A stretch of DNA of 64,000 nt, taken from contig DASTBU010000069.1 in the NCBI GenBank assembly GCA_035711845.1, positions 7,729 to 71,728 of the forward strand. The letters run 5' to 3'. A program made the position numbers and the translations under genes. This DNA comes from DASTBU01 sp035711845 (GTDB lineage: Bacteria; Acidobacteriota; Vicinamibacteria; Vicinamibacterales; 2-12-FULL-66-21). Numbering within the stretch: the first letter of the stretch is position 1; the number at the start of each line of letters is the position of its first letter. Shown here one piece after another: positions 25,591 to 34,326 of this stretch. Below the pieces are notes generated by a model. It was given only the letters and a program-made list of their open reading frames with translations. It made no database searches and had not been told where the DNA came from.

Positions 25591-26091
25591 ATGCCCATTC
25601 GCATCCTGATCACCGGCGGCACCTTCGACAAGGAGTACGACGAGCTGACCGGCCGCCTCTTCTTTCGCGACACGCACGTACCCGAGATGCTCCGGTTGGG
25701 CCGATCGCGCGTTCCGGTGCAGGTCGAGACGGTCATGATGGTGGATAGCCAGGAGCTGAACGACCAGGGGCGAACGGCGATCGTCGCGCGATGCGCCGCC
25801 TGCAACGAGCGGCAGGTCGTTGTCACTCACGGAACGGACACGATGGTGGAGACCGCGCGGGCGCTCGCCGCGGCCGGGCTCGCCGGTCGAACCATCGTGC
25901 TCACCGGCGCCATGGTGCCCTATGCCTTCGGCAGCTCCGATGGGTTGTTCAACCTGGGGAGCGCGCTGTCCTTCGTGCAGGTGCTGCCACCCGGAGTGTA
26001 CGTAGCCATGAACGGGCAGCACTTCTCCTGGAACCGCGTGCGAAAGAACCGCGAAACCGGGATCTTCGAGGCCATAGATGGTCAGGATTGA
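25591..26091 (+). CDS. Asparaginase domain protein, half length
   Basis: A 166-aa protein corresponding to the N-terminal domain of type I/II L-asparaginases (normally about 330 aa). The first threonine motif is I-T-G-G-T-F-D and the second is T-H-G-T-D-T-M, the two nucleophile-region motifs, followed by V-L-T-G-A-M-V-P. The C-terminal half that completes the usual active site is missing, so amidase activity is uncertain; single-domain members exist as asparaginase-domain proteins of unknown substrate. The reading frame overlaps the following aminotransferase gene by 14 bases, which argues that the two are coexpressed. Confidence 0.85.
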   Translation: MPIRILITGGTFDKEYDELTGRLFFRDTHVPEMLRLGRSRVPVQVETVMMVDSQELNDQGRTAIVARCAACNERQVVVTHGTDTMVETARALAAAGLAGRTIVLTGAMVPYAFGSSDGLFNLGSALSFVQVLPPGVYVAMNGQHFSWNRVRKNRETGIFEAIDGQD

Positions 26092-27223
26092 TTCGAAGCT
26101 GCCATCGGTCGGGACGACGATTTTCACCGTGATGTCGCGGCTGGCCTCCGAGCTCGGCGCCATCAACCTGTCCCAGGGCTTTCCCGACTTCGACTGCGAC
26201 CCGGCACTGATCGATGCGGTCGCGCACCACATGCGCAGCGGCCGGAACCAGTACGCGCCGATGGAAGGCGTGCCGTCGCTGCGCGCGGCGATCGCGTCCA
26301 AGTACGAGACCTTTCACGGGCGATCCTACGATCCCGAGACCGAGGTCACCGTCACGTCCGGCGGCACAGAGGCGCTCTTCGACGCGATCGCTGCGGTCGT
26401 CCATCCCGGCGACGAGGTCATCGTCTTCGAGCCGTGCTATGACTCGTACGTGCCGGCGATCCAGCTGAGCGGCGGGACGCCGGTCGTGGTCTCCCTCACG
26501 TTCCCGGAGTATGCGATCGACTGGTCGGCCGTACGGGGCGCCCTGACCAAGCGCACGCGGATGCTCGTCATCAACTCGCCGCACAACCCTGCCGGCGCGA
26601 TCCTCACGGCGGAAGACATCCGCGCGCTCTCGGAACTTGTCGACGGCACTGACATCCTGATCCTGGCCGACGAAGTCTACGAGCACATCATCTTCGACGG
26701 AGTCCAGCACGAGAGCATGGCGCGCACGCCCGAGCTCGCCGGCCGCAGCTTCATCGTCGGGTCCTTCGGCAAGACGTACCACACCACGGGGTGGAAGGTC
26801 GGATATGTCGTGGCGCCTCGGTCGCTCACCAGCGAGTTTCGCAAGGTGCACCAGTTCGTGACGTTCGCGACGAACACGCCGGTCCAGCATGCGATCGCAG
26901 ATTTCCTGGCGGCGCAGCGCGGCCTCCGCGAGCTGGCGCCGTTCTACCAGGCGAAGCGTGATCTCTTCCTGCGCCTGATGGAAGGCTCGCGCTTCAAGCC
27001 CCTGCCCTGCCGCGGCAGCTACTTTCAGCTGATGGACTACTCGGCCATCACCGATGAGACCGACGCCGAATTCGCCATCACGCTCACGAAGGAACACGGG
27101 GTGGCCTCGATCCCGACGTCTCCCTTCCTCTATCGGCAGGCCGCGCCCAGCGTCCTCCGTTTCTGCTTTGCCAAGAAGGACGCGACGCTCGAGGCTGCCG
27201 CATCGAGGCTCGTCCGGGTGTGA
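26078..27223 (+). CDS. ybdL: PLP-dependent aminotransferase, methionine aminotransferase type
   Basis: Fold-type I class I/II aminotransferase of 381 aa. It shows S-Q-G-F-P-D-F near the start, the substrate-binding N-S-P-H-N-P at 166-171, an A-D-E-V-Y at 197-201 that contacts the cofactor, and the Schiff-base lysine K232 in S-F-G-K-T-Y-H. The Q-G-F-P-D-F and T-G-W-K-V-G-Y signatures fit the YbdL/CCBL group, which transaminates methionine and aromatic amino acids (and can show cysteine-conjugate beta-lyase activity). It overlaps the asparaginase gene and precedes DoxX. The symbol reflects the subgroup and is tentative. Confidence 0.88.
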   Translation: MVRIDSKLPSVGTTIFTVMSRLASELGAINLSQGFPDFDCDPALIDAVAHHMRSGRNQYAPMEGVPSLRAAIASKYETFHGRSYDPETEVTVTSGGTEALFDAIAAVVHPGDEVIVFEPCYDSYVPAIQLSGGTPVVVSLTFPEYAIDWSAVRGALTKRTRMLVINSPHNPAGAILTAEDIRALSELVDGTDILILADEVYEHIIFDGVQHESMARTPELAGRSFIVGSFGKTYHTTGWKVGYVVAPRSLTSEFRKVHQFVTFATNTPVQHAIADFLAAQRGLRELAPFYQAKRDLFLRLMEGSRFKPLPCRGSYFQLMDYSAITDETDAEFAITLTKEHGVASIPTSPFLYRQAAPSVLRFCFAKKDATLEAAASRLVRV

Positions 27224-27250
27224 ACGCCCATGATTCGGAGGAGGATAGAG

Positions 27251-27640
27251 ATGGCTGCACGGACCACGTTCGAGAGCTACGCCTATGCGGCCTTGCGCAT
27301 CGTGACCGGGTTTCTGTTCTTGTTCCACGGTCTGCAGAAGCTGTTCGGGATGTACGGCGGCCAGGCCATGCCGCTCATCTCGCGGGCGGGCGCGGCCGGC
27401 ATGATCGAACTCGTTGGAGGCGTGTTCGTCATGCTCGGGCTGTTCACCTCACCCGTGGCCTTCATCTGCAGCGGCGAGATGGCCTTCGCCTACTTCCTGG
27501 CGCACGCGCCGAACGGGTTCTGGCCGATCGTCAACAGAGGCGAGCTGGCAGTGTTCTACTGCTTCGTCTTCCTGTACATCTCCGCGCGCGGCGCCGGTCC
27601 GCTCAGCCTGGATCGCATCATCAGGGGAAAGAAAGGATAG
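27251..27640 (+). CDS. DoxX family membrane protein
   Basis: A 129-aa membrane protein with four predicted helices. The family pattern is clear: L-R-I-V-T-G-F-L-F-L-F-H-G-L-Q-K-L-F-G, then G-G-V-F-V-M-L-G-L-F-T and a last helix with F-Y-C-F-V-F-L-Y. DoxX proteins are often linked to redox or thiosulfate metabolism, but most have no proven role. ATG at 27251 is chosen over 27230 because GGAGGAGG lies six bases upstream. It starts 27 bases after the aminotransferase stop and stops four bases before the next gene, so it belongs to the same operon. Confidence 0.88.
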   Translation: MAARTTFESYAYAALRIVTGFLFLFHGLQKLFGMYGGQAMPLISRAGAAGMIELVGGVFVMLGLFTSPVAFICSGEMAFAYFLAHAPNGFWPIVNRGELAVFYCFVFLYISARGAGPLSLDRIIRGKKG

Positions 27641-27644
27641 GGAC

Positions 27645-29702
27645 ATGTCCAGCCAGACCTGCTGGCGCCTGGTGACCGTACTCCTCGCGGCCGCGCTTGG
27701 CACGGCGACCGCCTCCGCGCAAGCGCCGCCGCTGCTCGGGGAACAGGCCGCACGCGCTCTTGCGTCGGAACTGTCCGGGGAAACGGCCAAGCGCAACCTC
27801 GAACAGATCACGCGTTATCACCGCATGCGCGGCTCCCGTCAGTTCAGGCTGGCGGCCGACTTCATCGTCGCGCAGCTCCGGAGTTACGGGCTCCAGGACG
27901 CGAAGGTCGAAGAGTTTCCCGCCGACGGCACGCAGTGGTATGGCACGCAGCGGGCGAGGCCCGCCTGGGATGCGGAATTCGCGGAGCTGTGGGAGATGCA
28001 GCGGCGCAATGGTGCGCTCGCGCCGGTCTCCAGGCTGGCCAGCTTCGATGCCATGCCCGTCACCCTGGCCCAGGACAGCGAAAGCGCAGAGGTGACGTCG
28101 GAACTCGTGGACGTCGGGCAGGGGACCAGCGAAGCAGACTACTCGGGCAAAGAGGTTCGAGGAAAGCTGGTGCTCGCTGCCGCGCAGCCGGGTCCGGTCG
28201 CAGAGCTGGCCGTCGCCAGGCACGGTGCGGCAGGCATCCTCAGCTACGCGCAGAACCAGCGGACCGCATGGTGGGGCGACGACGACACGCTGGTGCGATG
28301 GGGTCATCTCGAGACGTTCGCGCCTCACAAGACCTTTGCGTTGATGGTCTCTCTGAAACAGGCACGCATGCTGCAGCGACGTCTTGCGGCTGGCGAATCG
28401 ATTCTGCTCCGCGCATCCGTGAAGGCCGGCCAGCACGCCGGCGCGTATTCCATCGTCACCGCCACGATCCCTGGCGCAGATCCGATTCGCGGCAGGGATG
28501 AGATCGTCTTCAGCTGTCATCTGGATCACCAGCGCCCGGGCGCGAACGACAACGCAAGCGGGTGCATGACCATCCTGGAGATCGCCCGCACCTATTCGAA
28601 GCTCATCGCGGAAATGCGTTTGCCCCGGCCGTCGCGCACGCTGCGCTTCATATGGCCGCCGGAGATCGAAGGCACCACCACTTACCTGAACGCCAGGCCG
28701 GAGGTGACGCGACGAATCAAGGCCGCGATTCATCTGGACATGGTGGGCGGCGGTCCGGACACGAAGGCCGTCTTTCACGTCACCCGCGGGCCGGCGAGCC
28801 TGCCATCGTTCGTCAACGATGTCGCGGCGTCGATTGGCGCCTTCGTCAACGAACAGACGATGGAGTTTGCAGCAAGCGGTGTCGCGAAGTACCCGCTCAT
28901 TGCGCCGGAAGGAGGAAGGGAGCCTCTCCAGGCCGCACTCGTCGATTTCAGCTCGGGCAGCGATCACCAGGTCTACACGGAAGGGTCCTTCGGGATTCCG
29001 GCCGTGTACCTGAACGACTGGCCGGATCGGAACATCCATACGAACAGGGACACTCCGGCGATGATCGATCCCACCAAGCTGTTGCGTGCGGGGTTTGTCG
29101 CGGCCAGCACGGGATGGGTGCTGGCGAACCTCGATGCGGGCGACGCGCAGGCCGTGTTCGGAGTCATCCACGCGCAATCGTTCGAGCGAACTGCCGTGGT
29201 GGCGCGGCGGCAGATGGTGGCGGGTGCCGCCGCGAGCATCGCGCGATTTCACCTCTGGCACGAGCGAACGCTCCTCGACTCGATGTCGCGCTTTTTCGAG
29301 CCCCCCGTGGAGGTCAGGAACCGTGCAGACCAGCTCGTCGCGCAACTCGAAGGTCTCGTCGGGGATGGCGGCGCCCGCGTGCAGCCCTCGGGAGAAGGGG
29401 CGCTCGTTTTTTCCAGGCAGCCCGAGCCGAAAGGGCCCCTGTCCGTATTCGGGTACGATTACCTCGCCGACAAGTACGGCGCCGATCGAGCCGCGAAGCT
29501 GCAAATCAATTCGGTTCGAGCCCTGTGGGGAGACGGCAGTTACGCGTACGAAGTGTTGAATCTCGTCGATGGGCGCCGGACCGTGCTCGAGATCGCGGAT
29601 ATGGTGTCGGCGATTTACGGGCCGGTACCCCTTCCCGCCGTGCTCGAATACCTTCGTGCCCTCGAGGAGATCGGCATGCTCCGCGAGCGCGGCACGCAGT
29701 AG
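27645..29702 (+). CDS. Secreted M28 family metallopeptidase with PqqD-like C-terminus
   Basis: A 685-aa exported protein (signal peptide ending near A-T-A-S-A-Q-A, residues 20-26). It has a PA-like insert (about 150-280) and an M28 zinc aminopeptidase domain: H292 in C-H-L-D-H, D302 in G-A-N-D-N-A-S-G, acidic residues E340/E342 and D365 in H-L-D-M-V-G, and a late D-H-Q-V-Y-T-E-G. The last about 70 residues (V-R-A-L-W-G-D-G-S-Y-A-Y-E-V to the end) look like a PqqD-type winged helix, an unusual tail for an exported peptidase. It is the last gene of the 25.6-29.7 kb operon; peptide substrate unknown. Confidence 0.87.
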   Translation: MSSQTCWRLVTVLLAAALGTATASAQAPPLLGEQAARALASELSGETAKRNLEQITRYHRMRGSRQFRLAADFIVAQLRSYGLQDAKVEEFPADGTQWYGTQRARPAWDAEFAELWEMQRRNGALAPVSRLASFDAMPVTLAQDSESAEVTSELVDVGQGTSEADYSGKEVRGKLVLAAAQPGPVAELAVARHGAAGILSYAQNQRTAWWGDDDTLVRWGHLETFAPHKTFALMVSLKQARMLQRRLAAGESILLRASVKAGQHAGAYSIVTATIPGADPIRGRDEIVFSCHLDHQRPGANDNASGCMTILEIARTYSKLIAEMRLPRPSRTLRFIWPPEIEGTTTYLNARPEVTRRIKAAIHLDMVGGGPDTKAVFHVTRGPASLPSFVNDVAASIGAFVNEQTMEFAASGVAKYPLIAPEGGREPLQAALVDFSSGSDHQVYTEGSFGIPAVYLNDWPDRNIHTNRDTPAMIDPTKLLRAGFVAASTGWVLANLDAGDAQAVFGVIHAQSFERTAVVARRQMVAGAAASIARFHLWHERTLLDSMSRFFEPPVEVRNRADQLVAQLEGLVGDGGARVQPSGEGALVFSRQPEPKGPLSVFGYDYLADKYGADRAAKLQINSVRALWGDGSYAYEVLNLVDGRRTVLEIADMVSAIYGPVPLPAVLEYLRALEEIGMLRERGTQ

Positions 29703-29705
29703 GGG

Positions 29706-31580
29706 TCAGCCCGTGACCTTGAAGCGAACGATTTCTTTCGCGGCTCCTGCGGCGCTCTTCGCGTTCAGCTCGATGGCGTACTCGCCCGGGGCGAGCCAGC
29801 CCAGCGGAACATCGAACTGCACGATGCCCGCGCCCACGGTTGCCTTCATGGGCTCGATCGGCCGCAGCGCCTGACCCGTTCGATTCAGGATGCGCGCGTC
29901 GAGCGCAATGGATGCGCCGCTTCGGGAATGCGTGGGCACTCGAAGCAGCAGCCGCTCGGTGCGCCGGAACTCGCGCGCAGGCACCGGGGCGGCAGCAGGA
30001 TCGCGGCTGATCTCCCGGAATTCCCGGGCCGAGGCGCTGCGAAACACTTGCGGAGGGAGGATCAGCGGATCCGCGCGGCGGCTGTTCGGCACCTCGACGT
30101 CATGCGCCGCCGTGTCGATCTGAGTACCGTCGGCTGCGAAAATCGCCAGGTCGAGTTGAATGGGACCCGGCGGCGCTTCGAAGAATGCTGCCTCCTGTCG
30201 GCCCACCGCATCATCCGCGCGCGGTGCGCTGATTTCGTCCTCGAAGAGGAGGGCGCCTTCCCTGGTCGTCACCTTCAGGGCGACGACGGAGGGACGTTGA
30301 ATCTTTCCGGGACCCCTCGATTCCGCAGGCTCCCAGGTAAAGGTCACCTGCTGGACACCATCCGCCGAAACCGTGAACCCGAGCCACGTGTCGATCAAGG
30401 GACTTCGTCTGAGGACCCGCCGGGGCGCCGCGGGGCGTCCTTCAGCACCGTGCGACTCGGAAGGGGCGGGGGCCCAATAACCCGTTCGCGCGCGCACTAC
30501 GGCGTCGCGGCGGCGGGTCCGTACCTGCACGTCGTAGAAGCGGCCCGCGGCCGCGTGCGACGACGTATAGCTCAGGAGATAGTAGCCATCCAGATCGCGC
30601 GACACACGTTCAAGGCCGGCCTGCATCGCCGCCGCGCTCAAGACCGCCTCCCCGCCGGTCTCCCCTGCGAGGGTTTGAAGGAACCGCCGGCTGTTGTCGA
30701 CTTCATCCGCCTCATCGCTCGGACCGGCCGCACCGGCTGGATTGAAGGCATACACCGCAACGTGCGCCCGGCTGGCCGATCGGACGAGCCCCTGGACGTC
30801 GGGAACCCTTCGGGCTCGCTCGTGCATGCGCGCACCCGTGAAGCCCTCGCTCACCAGCACGATTGCCGCGCGATCCGGGGCCAGCTCGCCGAGCCGGGAG
30901 GTCAGGGCACGCAGACCTGACATCACAATCTGGGCGCGGGCTGCCCGAACCGTCTCCGGCGCACGGCCGATGTACTTTTCCTCGAATTCCGTGCGGGCCT
31001 CGTAGTCGCCCTTGCGCCCACTGAATTCCTGGATGGCCTGCCTTGCCGCAGCCGACCCACGAGTGAACCTGATGTCCGTAACCGACTCGAGGGGTCGGAG
31101 GACTGCGATCAGGTCCGATGGACGGATGTGCTGATCCAGGAACCGCGAGAAGGTCTCGCGGACCCGCTCGCTGTTCGGTCCTGCGCTGACATGGAACTCG
31201 TCGAGCAGCAGCGCGAAGACCCTTGCTCCGGGCTCACGGGCCGCGAGCTCCTCGTCGAGCGGCGACGCGATCGGCGGCAACGCGGTGGTTCCCGCAGGCC
31301 GCGCGGCGGCACTCCGGAGCTCCACCGCGTGGAGCTTCTGCACGACGCCATCCTCGACTACCTCGAAGTCGCCGGGCTCGAGATCCAGGATCGGCCTGCC
31401 CAGACGATCGGTGACGACCGCATCGATCCGGACGACACGCGCGAGCGGGGTGGGATCGGAACCGCCGGCGCCCGAGGTGCCCGCCGGTGACACACCCGGG
31501 GTGCTCTGGGCAGACGCGGATGCGGCTGCCATCCCAAGGAGGACAAGGATCGCGAAACGGAGCAACCAGCGACGTCCCAT
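29706..31580 (-). CDS. VWFA-related acidobacterial protein, exported
   Basis: A 624-aa protein with a signal peptide (A-A-S-A-S-A-Q near residues 18-24). It opens with the acidobacterial signature V-V-R-I-D-A-V-V-T-D-R-L-G-R-P-I then D-L-E-P-G-D-F-E-V-V-E-D-G, followed by a von Willebrand A-like domain. The metal-site loop is D-E-F-H-V-S rather than the classical D-x-S-x-S, so metal binding may be altered. The C-terminal third is a beta-rich region. Such proteins are abundant in acidobacteria and are thought to mediate extracytoplasmic protein contacts; no precise role is known. It converges with the M28 gene, stops three bases from it, and follows the DUF3014 gene in the opposite direction. 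Confidence 0.87.
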   Translation of the reverse strand: MGRRWLLRFAILVLLGMAAASASAQSTPGVSPAGTSGAGGSDPTPLARVVRIDAVVTDRLGRPILDLEPGDFEVVEDGVVQKLHAVELRSAAARPAGTTALPPIASPLDEELAAREPGARVFALLLDEFHVSAGPNSERVRETFSRFLDQHIRPSDLIAVLRPLESVTDIRFTRGSAAARQAIQEFSGRKGDYEARTEFEEKYIGRAPETVRAARAQIVMSGLRALTSRLGELAPDRAAIVLVSEGFTGARMHERARRVPDVQGLVRSASRAHVAVYAFNPAGAAGPSDEADEVDNSRRFLQTLAGETGGEAVLSAAAMQAGLERVSRDLDGYYLLSYTSSHAAAGRFYDVQVRTRRRDAVVRARTGYWAPAPSESHGAEGRPAAPRRVLRRSPLIDTWLGFTVSADGVQQVTFTWEPAESRGPGKIQRPSVVALKVTTREGALLFEDEISAPRADDAVGRQEAAFFEAPPGPIQLDLAIFAADGTQIDTAAHDVEVPNSRRADPLILPPQVFRSASAREFREISRDPAAAPVPAREFRRTERLLLRVPTHSRSGASIALDARILNRTGQALRPIEPMKATVGAGIVQFDVPLGWLAPGEYAIELNAKSAAGAAKEIVRFKVTG

Positions 31581-31610
31581 CTGGTGGTCCTTCGGGGGCC
31601 CGTGCGCGCG

Positions 31611-32444
31611 TCAGCGTGGCAGCGCGATGCCCAGCAGCGGCGCGATCTCGCGAAGCTTGCCCTTCACGATGCGCATGTTCCGGGGTCCCATTCGGAGGAA
31701 CTGGCGCTGCGCCCCGCTCAGTGACTGGAGCTTCGGCTCGGCGAATTCCCAGGAGACGCTCTTCGGTGTCAGCATGACGTCTCCGTCGATATCGGGCGTG
31801 TTCAACAGCTCGACCAGCGCGCGCTCCATCGCTCGATCGAAGTCGCCGTCAGGGTATCCAAGCTCCCGATAGGCGTCCTGGATGCGCGGCTTCAACGTCG
31901 CGTACAGCCGCGCCGTTCCCTCGGCATCCAGCGCGCCAACGGCATCCGCATATTCATCGTAGCGCCGATACGACCGCGCATCGATGCGCGCGATCTCCCC
32001 ATCTTCGTCCGCGATGAACTCACCCGTGGGCCGGACGGCTCCAAGATGCCGCGCTGGCGATCGGCCGTTCGAGATATTGACGACGACGACCGTGAAGTTG
32101 CGGATGAGCTGATCGGTCGTGAGCCACGCGGCCACTCTGGGATGTGACGACAGCGCGCTCACGAGCTGTCGAACCACGGGATCCGTCTCGCCCAGCGGAG
32201 GCAAGTCGATCTCCTCGCCGGACACCGGTTCGAGGGGCTGCGCCTTGTCGGCCTCCGCAACCTGCTGCTCGGTCTGCACGCGCACGTCCGATGCAGGTGC
32301 GTTCCGGGACGCCAGGAGGTTCCAGACCAGGTATCCCACGACGGCCAGGAGCGGAATCAGGAGGAGCAGACGCCAGCCGAACCGTCTGCCGGGCGGAGGC
32401 GGGTCATACGGCTTGTCGAGCTGGAGATCGCTGAAATCCGCCAT
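31611..32444 (-). CDS. DUF3014 domain protein, membrane anchored
   Basis: A 277-aa protein with one transmembrane helix after a proline-rich cytoplasmic start (W-R-L-L-L-L-I-P-L-L-A-V-V-G-Y near residues 24-40), and a large periplasmic part. The DUF3014 features are L-T-T-D-Q-L-I-R-N-F-T-V-V-V-V-N-I-S-N-G-R-S-P near residues 109-131 and R-R-Y-D-E-Y-A. Function unknown. It lies upstream of the VWFA-related gene on the same strand, separated by 30 bases, so they may be cotranscribed. Its upstream side is filled by array R7. Confidence 0.85.
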   Translation of the reverse strand: MADFSDLQLDKPYDPPPPGRRFGWRLLLLIPLLAVVGYLVWNLLASRNAPASDVRVQTEQQVAEADKAQPLEPVSGEEIDLPPLGETDPVVRQLVSALSSHPRVAAWLTTDQLIRNFTVVVVNISNGRSPARHLGAVRPTGEFIADEDGEIARIDARSYRRYDEYADAVGALDAEGTARLYATLKPRIQDAYRELGYPDGDFDRAMERALVELLNTPDIDGDVMLTPKSVSWEFAEPKLQSLSGAQRQFLRMGPRNMRIVKGKLREIAPLLGIALPR

Positions 32445-32461
32445 ATGGGCAGTCTAGCACT

Positions 32462-32690
32462 CAGGGTCGGGGGTTCAAGGTTCAATAGGTTCAGGGTTCA
32501 ATGGTTCCGGGGTTCAAGAGTTCAAGGGTTCAAGGGTTCAACGGTGCATCATCGGGTTGATCGGGTCCAGGACTTAACCGGCCTGAACCCATGAACCCGC
32601 TTGGACACATGAACCGTGAACCCCATGAACCCATTGAACCCTGGAACCCCTTGAACGCCTTGAACCCTTGAACCTATTGAAACCCATGAT
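32462..32690. repeat. Fold-back octamer array R7 (GGGTTCAA family)
   Basis: Left arm has about nine GGGTTCAA-type units; right arm has about ten complementary TTGAACCC-type units; between them is a unique core of about 50 bp (from about 32540 to 32585). It spans the whole gap between the GH3-like gene and DUF3014. The GH3-like stop codon (TAG, 32674-32676) and its last codons are part of the right arm: TTTCAATAG is followed directly by GTTCAAGG units. Confidence 0.88.
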
Positions 32691-34326
32691 CCGTCAGGAT
32701 CGGCAGCCAGCCCTGGTCGCTGCTGAAGGAAGCGGGCTTGATGTCACCCAGCCGCTGGCCCCGCGCCACGCAGGCATCCACGTAGGCGCGGTCCGCCCCT
32801 CGCCTGGTTCGAACGACACGCCCCGGCAACAGCTGACGCATATCCACGCACCAGGCGTAGTGGAGATTCTTCCGCAGCTCGCGCTCGAATGCAGACTCGA
32901 GGCCCGGCAGCGGCACGTCGGTTTCGACGAACAGCGTGTACGACAGCCCACCGGGCAATGCGACCGGCGCCACCATGGCGAATCGCGGCGTGGGCCTACC
33001 CTCGAAAAGGGTGCGCAGGACCTGCGCCACGAACCTATCGGTCAGCTTTTCGCCGAACAAGTCCGAGACGCAGTCGTCCTTGCCCACGAAGCGGATCGAC
33101 GGCGTCCGCTTTATCCAACCGTCAACCTCGATGCGATCGCCGAGACGATAGCGATACAGTCCCCCGCCCGTCGTCAGGACGACCTGATACTGCTTCCCGG
33201 CCTCGAGCTCGTGTGCGAGGTGCGATCGATCGTCGGCGTCCAGGAACTCGAGGAAGTGCGAACGCACGGCCAACGGATGCAGACCGTCAAACGGGATGGA
33301 GACGATACCTTCGGTCGCTATCAGTCCCTTGCCCTGCAGGCAGACCCCCGGCAGAAGCCCCGCGAGATGATCTGCGTGGGGACGCGCCGGACCGTCCTGC
33401 CAGCAGCTGACGACCGCGAGGCGCGGCCACAGCCTGGACGGATCGAGGTTCGCGAGACGACGGAGCGCGCGTGCGCGCTCTGGAGCGGGCCGAAGGCGTG
33501 CCCGAAGCGCGGCCAGAACGGCAGGGGGAACGTGGGCCGGGGGCGACAGCGTACCGGCGGCGATGTCGTCCGCGATCGTCCCAATCCACTCGGGCAGCGC
33601 GTCGAGAAGCCTCGTCAGAAATGACGGGTGCCACACGGAGATCAGCCGAAGGTCGCCGGCGCCGACGAGAAACACCAGCGAAACGTATCGGAAGGCCGCA
33701 GGATCCGTGACCTGCGTGACCCCGTCCGGCGCCACCACGACGGCGCGCGCCAGCGCCCGCCGTGCCGCACCGAGGTACGCGCTGTCCTCGTCGAACCCGA
33801 TCGGAACGACGCCGGTCCGATCCTGCGCGATTGCGGGCGAGATGGACCAGTACGAGCGCCCGCGCTTCGCGGAGGGATGCACCAGGTGGAGGTCGGCGAT
33901 CCAGGCGTCAACCGCGCGTCCGAACTCACCCTGCAGGTGGCGGGTGAACGGCAGGAGCTTCCGGGCTGTGGCCGAGCCGCTCGAAGGCGTGAGCCGCTCT
34001 ACCGCGTCCCTCGTCAAGACGCCCGGCTCGCCGGCCCGGATGCGCCGGATGAACGGCTCCAGGTCCTGGTAAGCCATGAGCGGCACTCGCGCGCGAAACG
34101 CCTCGACCAGGCCTGGCCCCTCCTTGCCCTCGAACAGGATCCGGGCAAATCCGAGCTCCCGTCCGATCGCGGTGTCGCGGTTCCGCTCCAGGCAGCTCGC
34201 GAGCCGCGAATGCTGCGCCGCCAGCGGGTCCCTCAAGGCGGCGCGAAAGCGTTGCCGCTCGGCCAGGCTGGCCCCAATCCAGAGGATGTTGGCGGCAGCC
34301 GCCACGACGTTCATGCGCGTCCTCAA
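32674..34326 (-). CDS. GH3-type acyl-adenylating enzyme
   Basis: A 550-aa cytosolic protein of the GH3 auxin-responsive-promoter family within the ANL adenylate-forming superfamily. Plant relatives conjugate carboxylic acids such as jasmonate or auxin to amino acids through an acyl-adenylate. The ATP-binding P-loop-like motif is L-T-P-S-S-G-S-A-T-A-R-K near residues 112-123, with a Y-R-Y-R-L-G-D segment and D-x-F-G-E-K-L-T later. In bacteria the substrates are largely unknown. It is the last gene of a five-gene overlapping operon with radical SAM and GNAT-like genes; ATG overlaps the upstream stop by four bases. The C-terminal residues G-F-Q are encoded in array R7. Confidence 0.85.
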   Translation of the reverse strand: MRTRMNVVAAAANILWIGASLAERQRFRAALRDPLAAQHSRLASCLERNRDTAIGRELGFARILFEGKEGPGLVEAFRARVPLMAYQDLEPFIRRIRAGEPGVLTRDAVERLTPSSGSATARKLLPFTRHLQGEFGRAVDAWIADLHLVHPSAKRGRSYWSISPAIAQDRTGVVPIGFDEDSAYLGAARRALARAVVVAPDGVTQVTDPAAFRYVSLVFLVGAGDLRLISVWHPSFLTRLLDALPEWIGTIADDIAAGTLSPPAHVPPAVLAALRARLRPAPERARALRRLANLDPSRLWPRLAVVSCWQDGPARPHADHLAGLLPGVCLQGKGLIATEGIVSIPFDGLHPLAVRSHFLEFLDADDRSHLAHELEAGKQYQVVLTTGGGLYRYRLGDRIEVDGWIKRTPSIRFVGKDDCVSDLFGEKLTDRFVAQVLRTLFEGRPTPRFAMVAPVALPGGLSYTLFVETDVPLPGLESAFERELRKNLHYAWCVDMRQLLPGRVVRTRRGADRAYVDACVARGQRLGDIKPASFSSDQGWLPILTDHGFQ

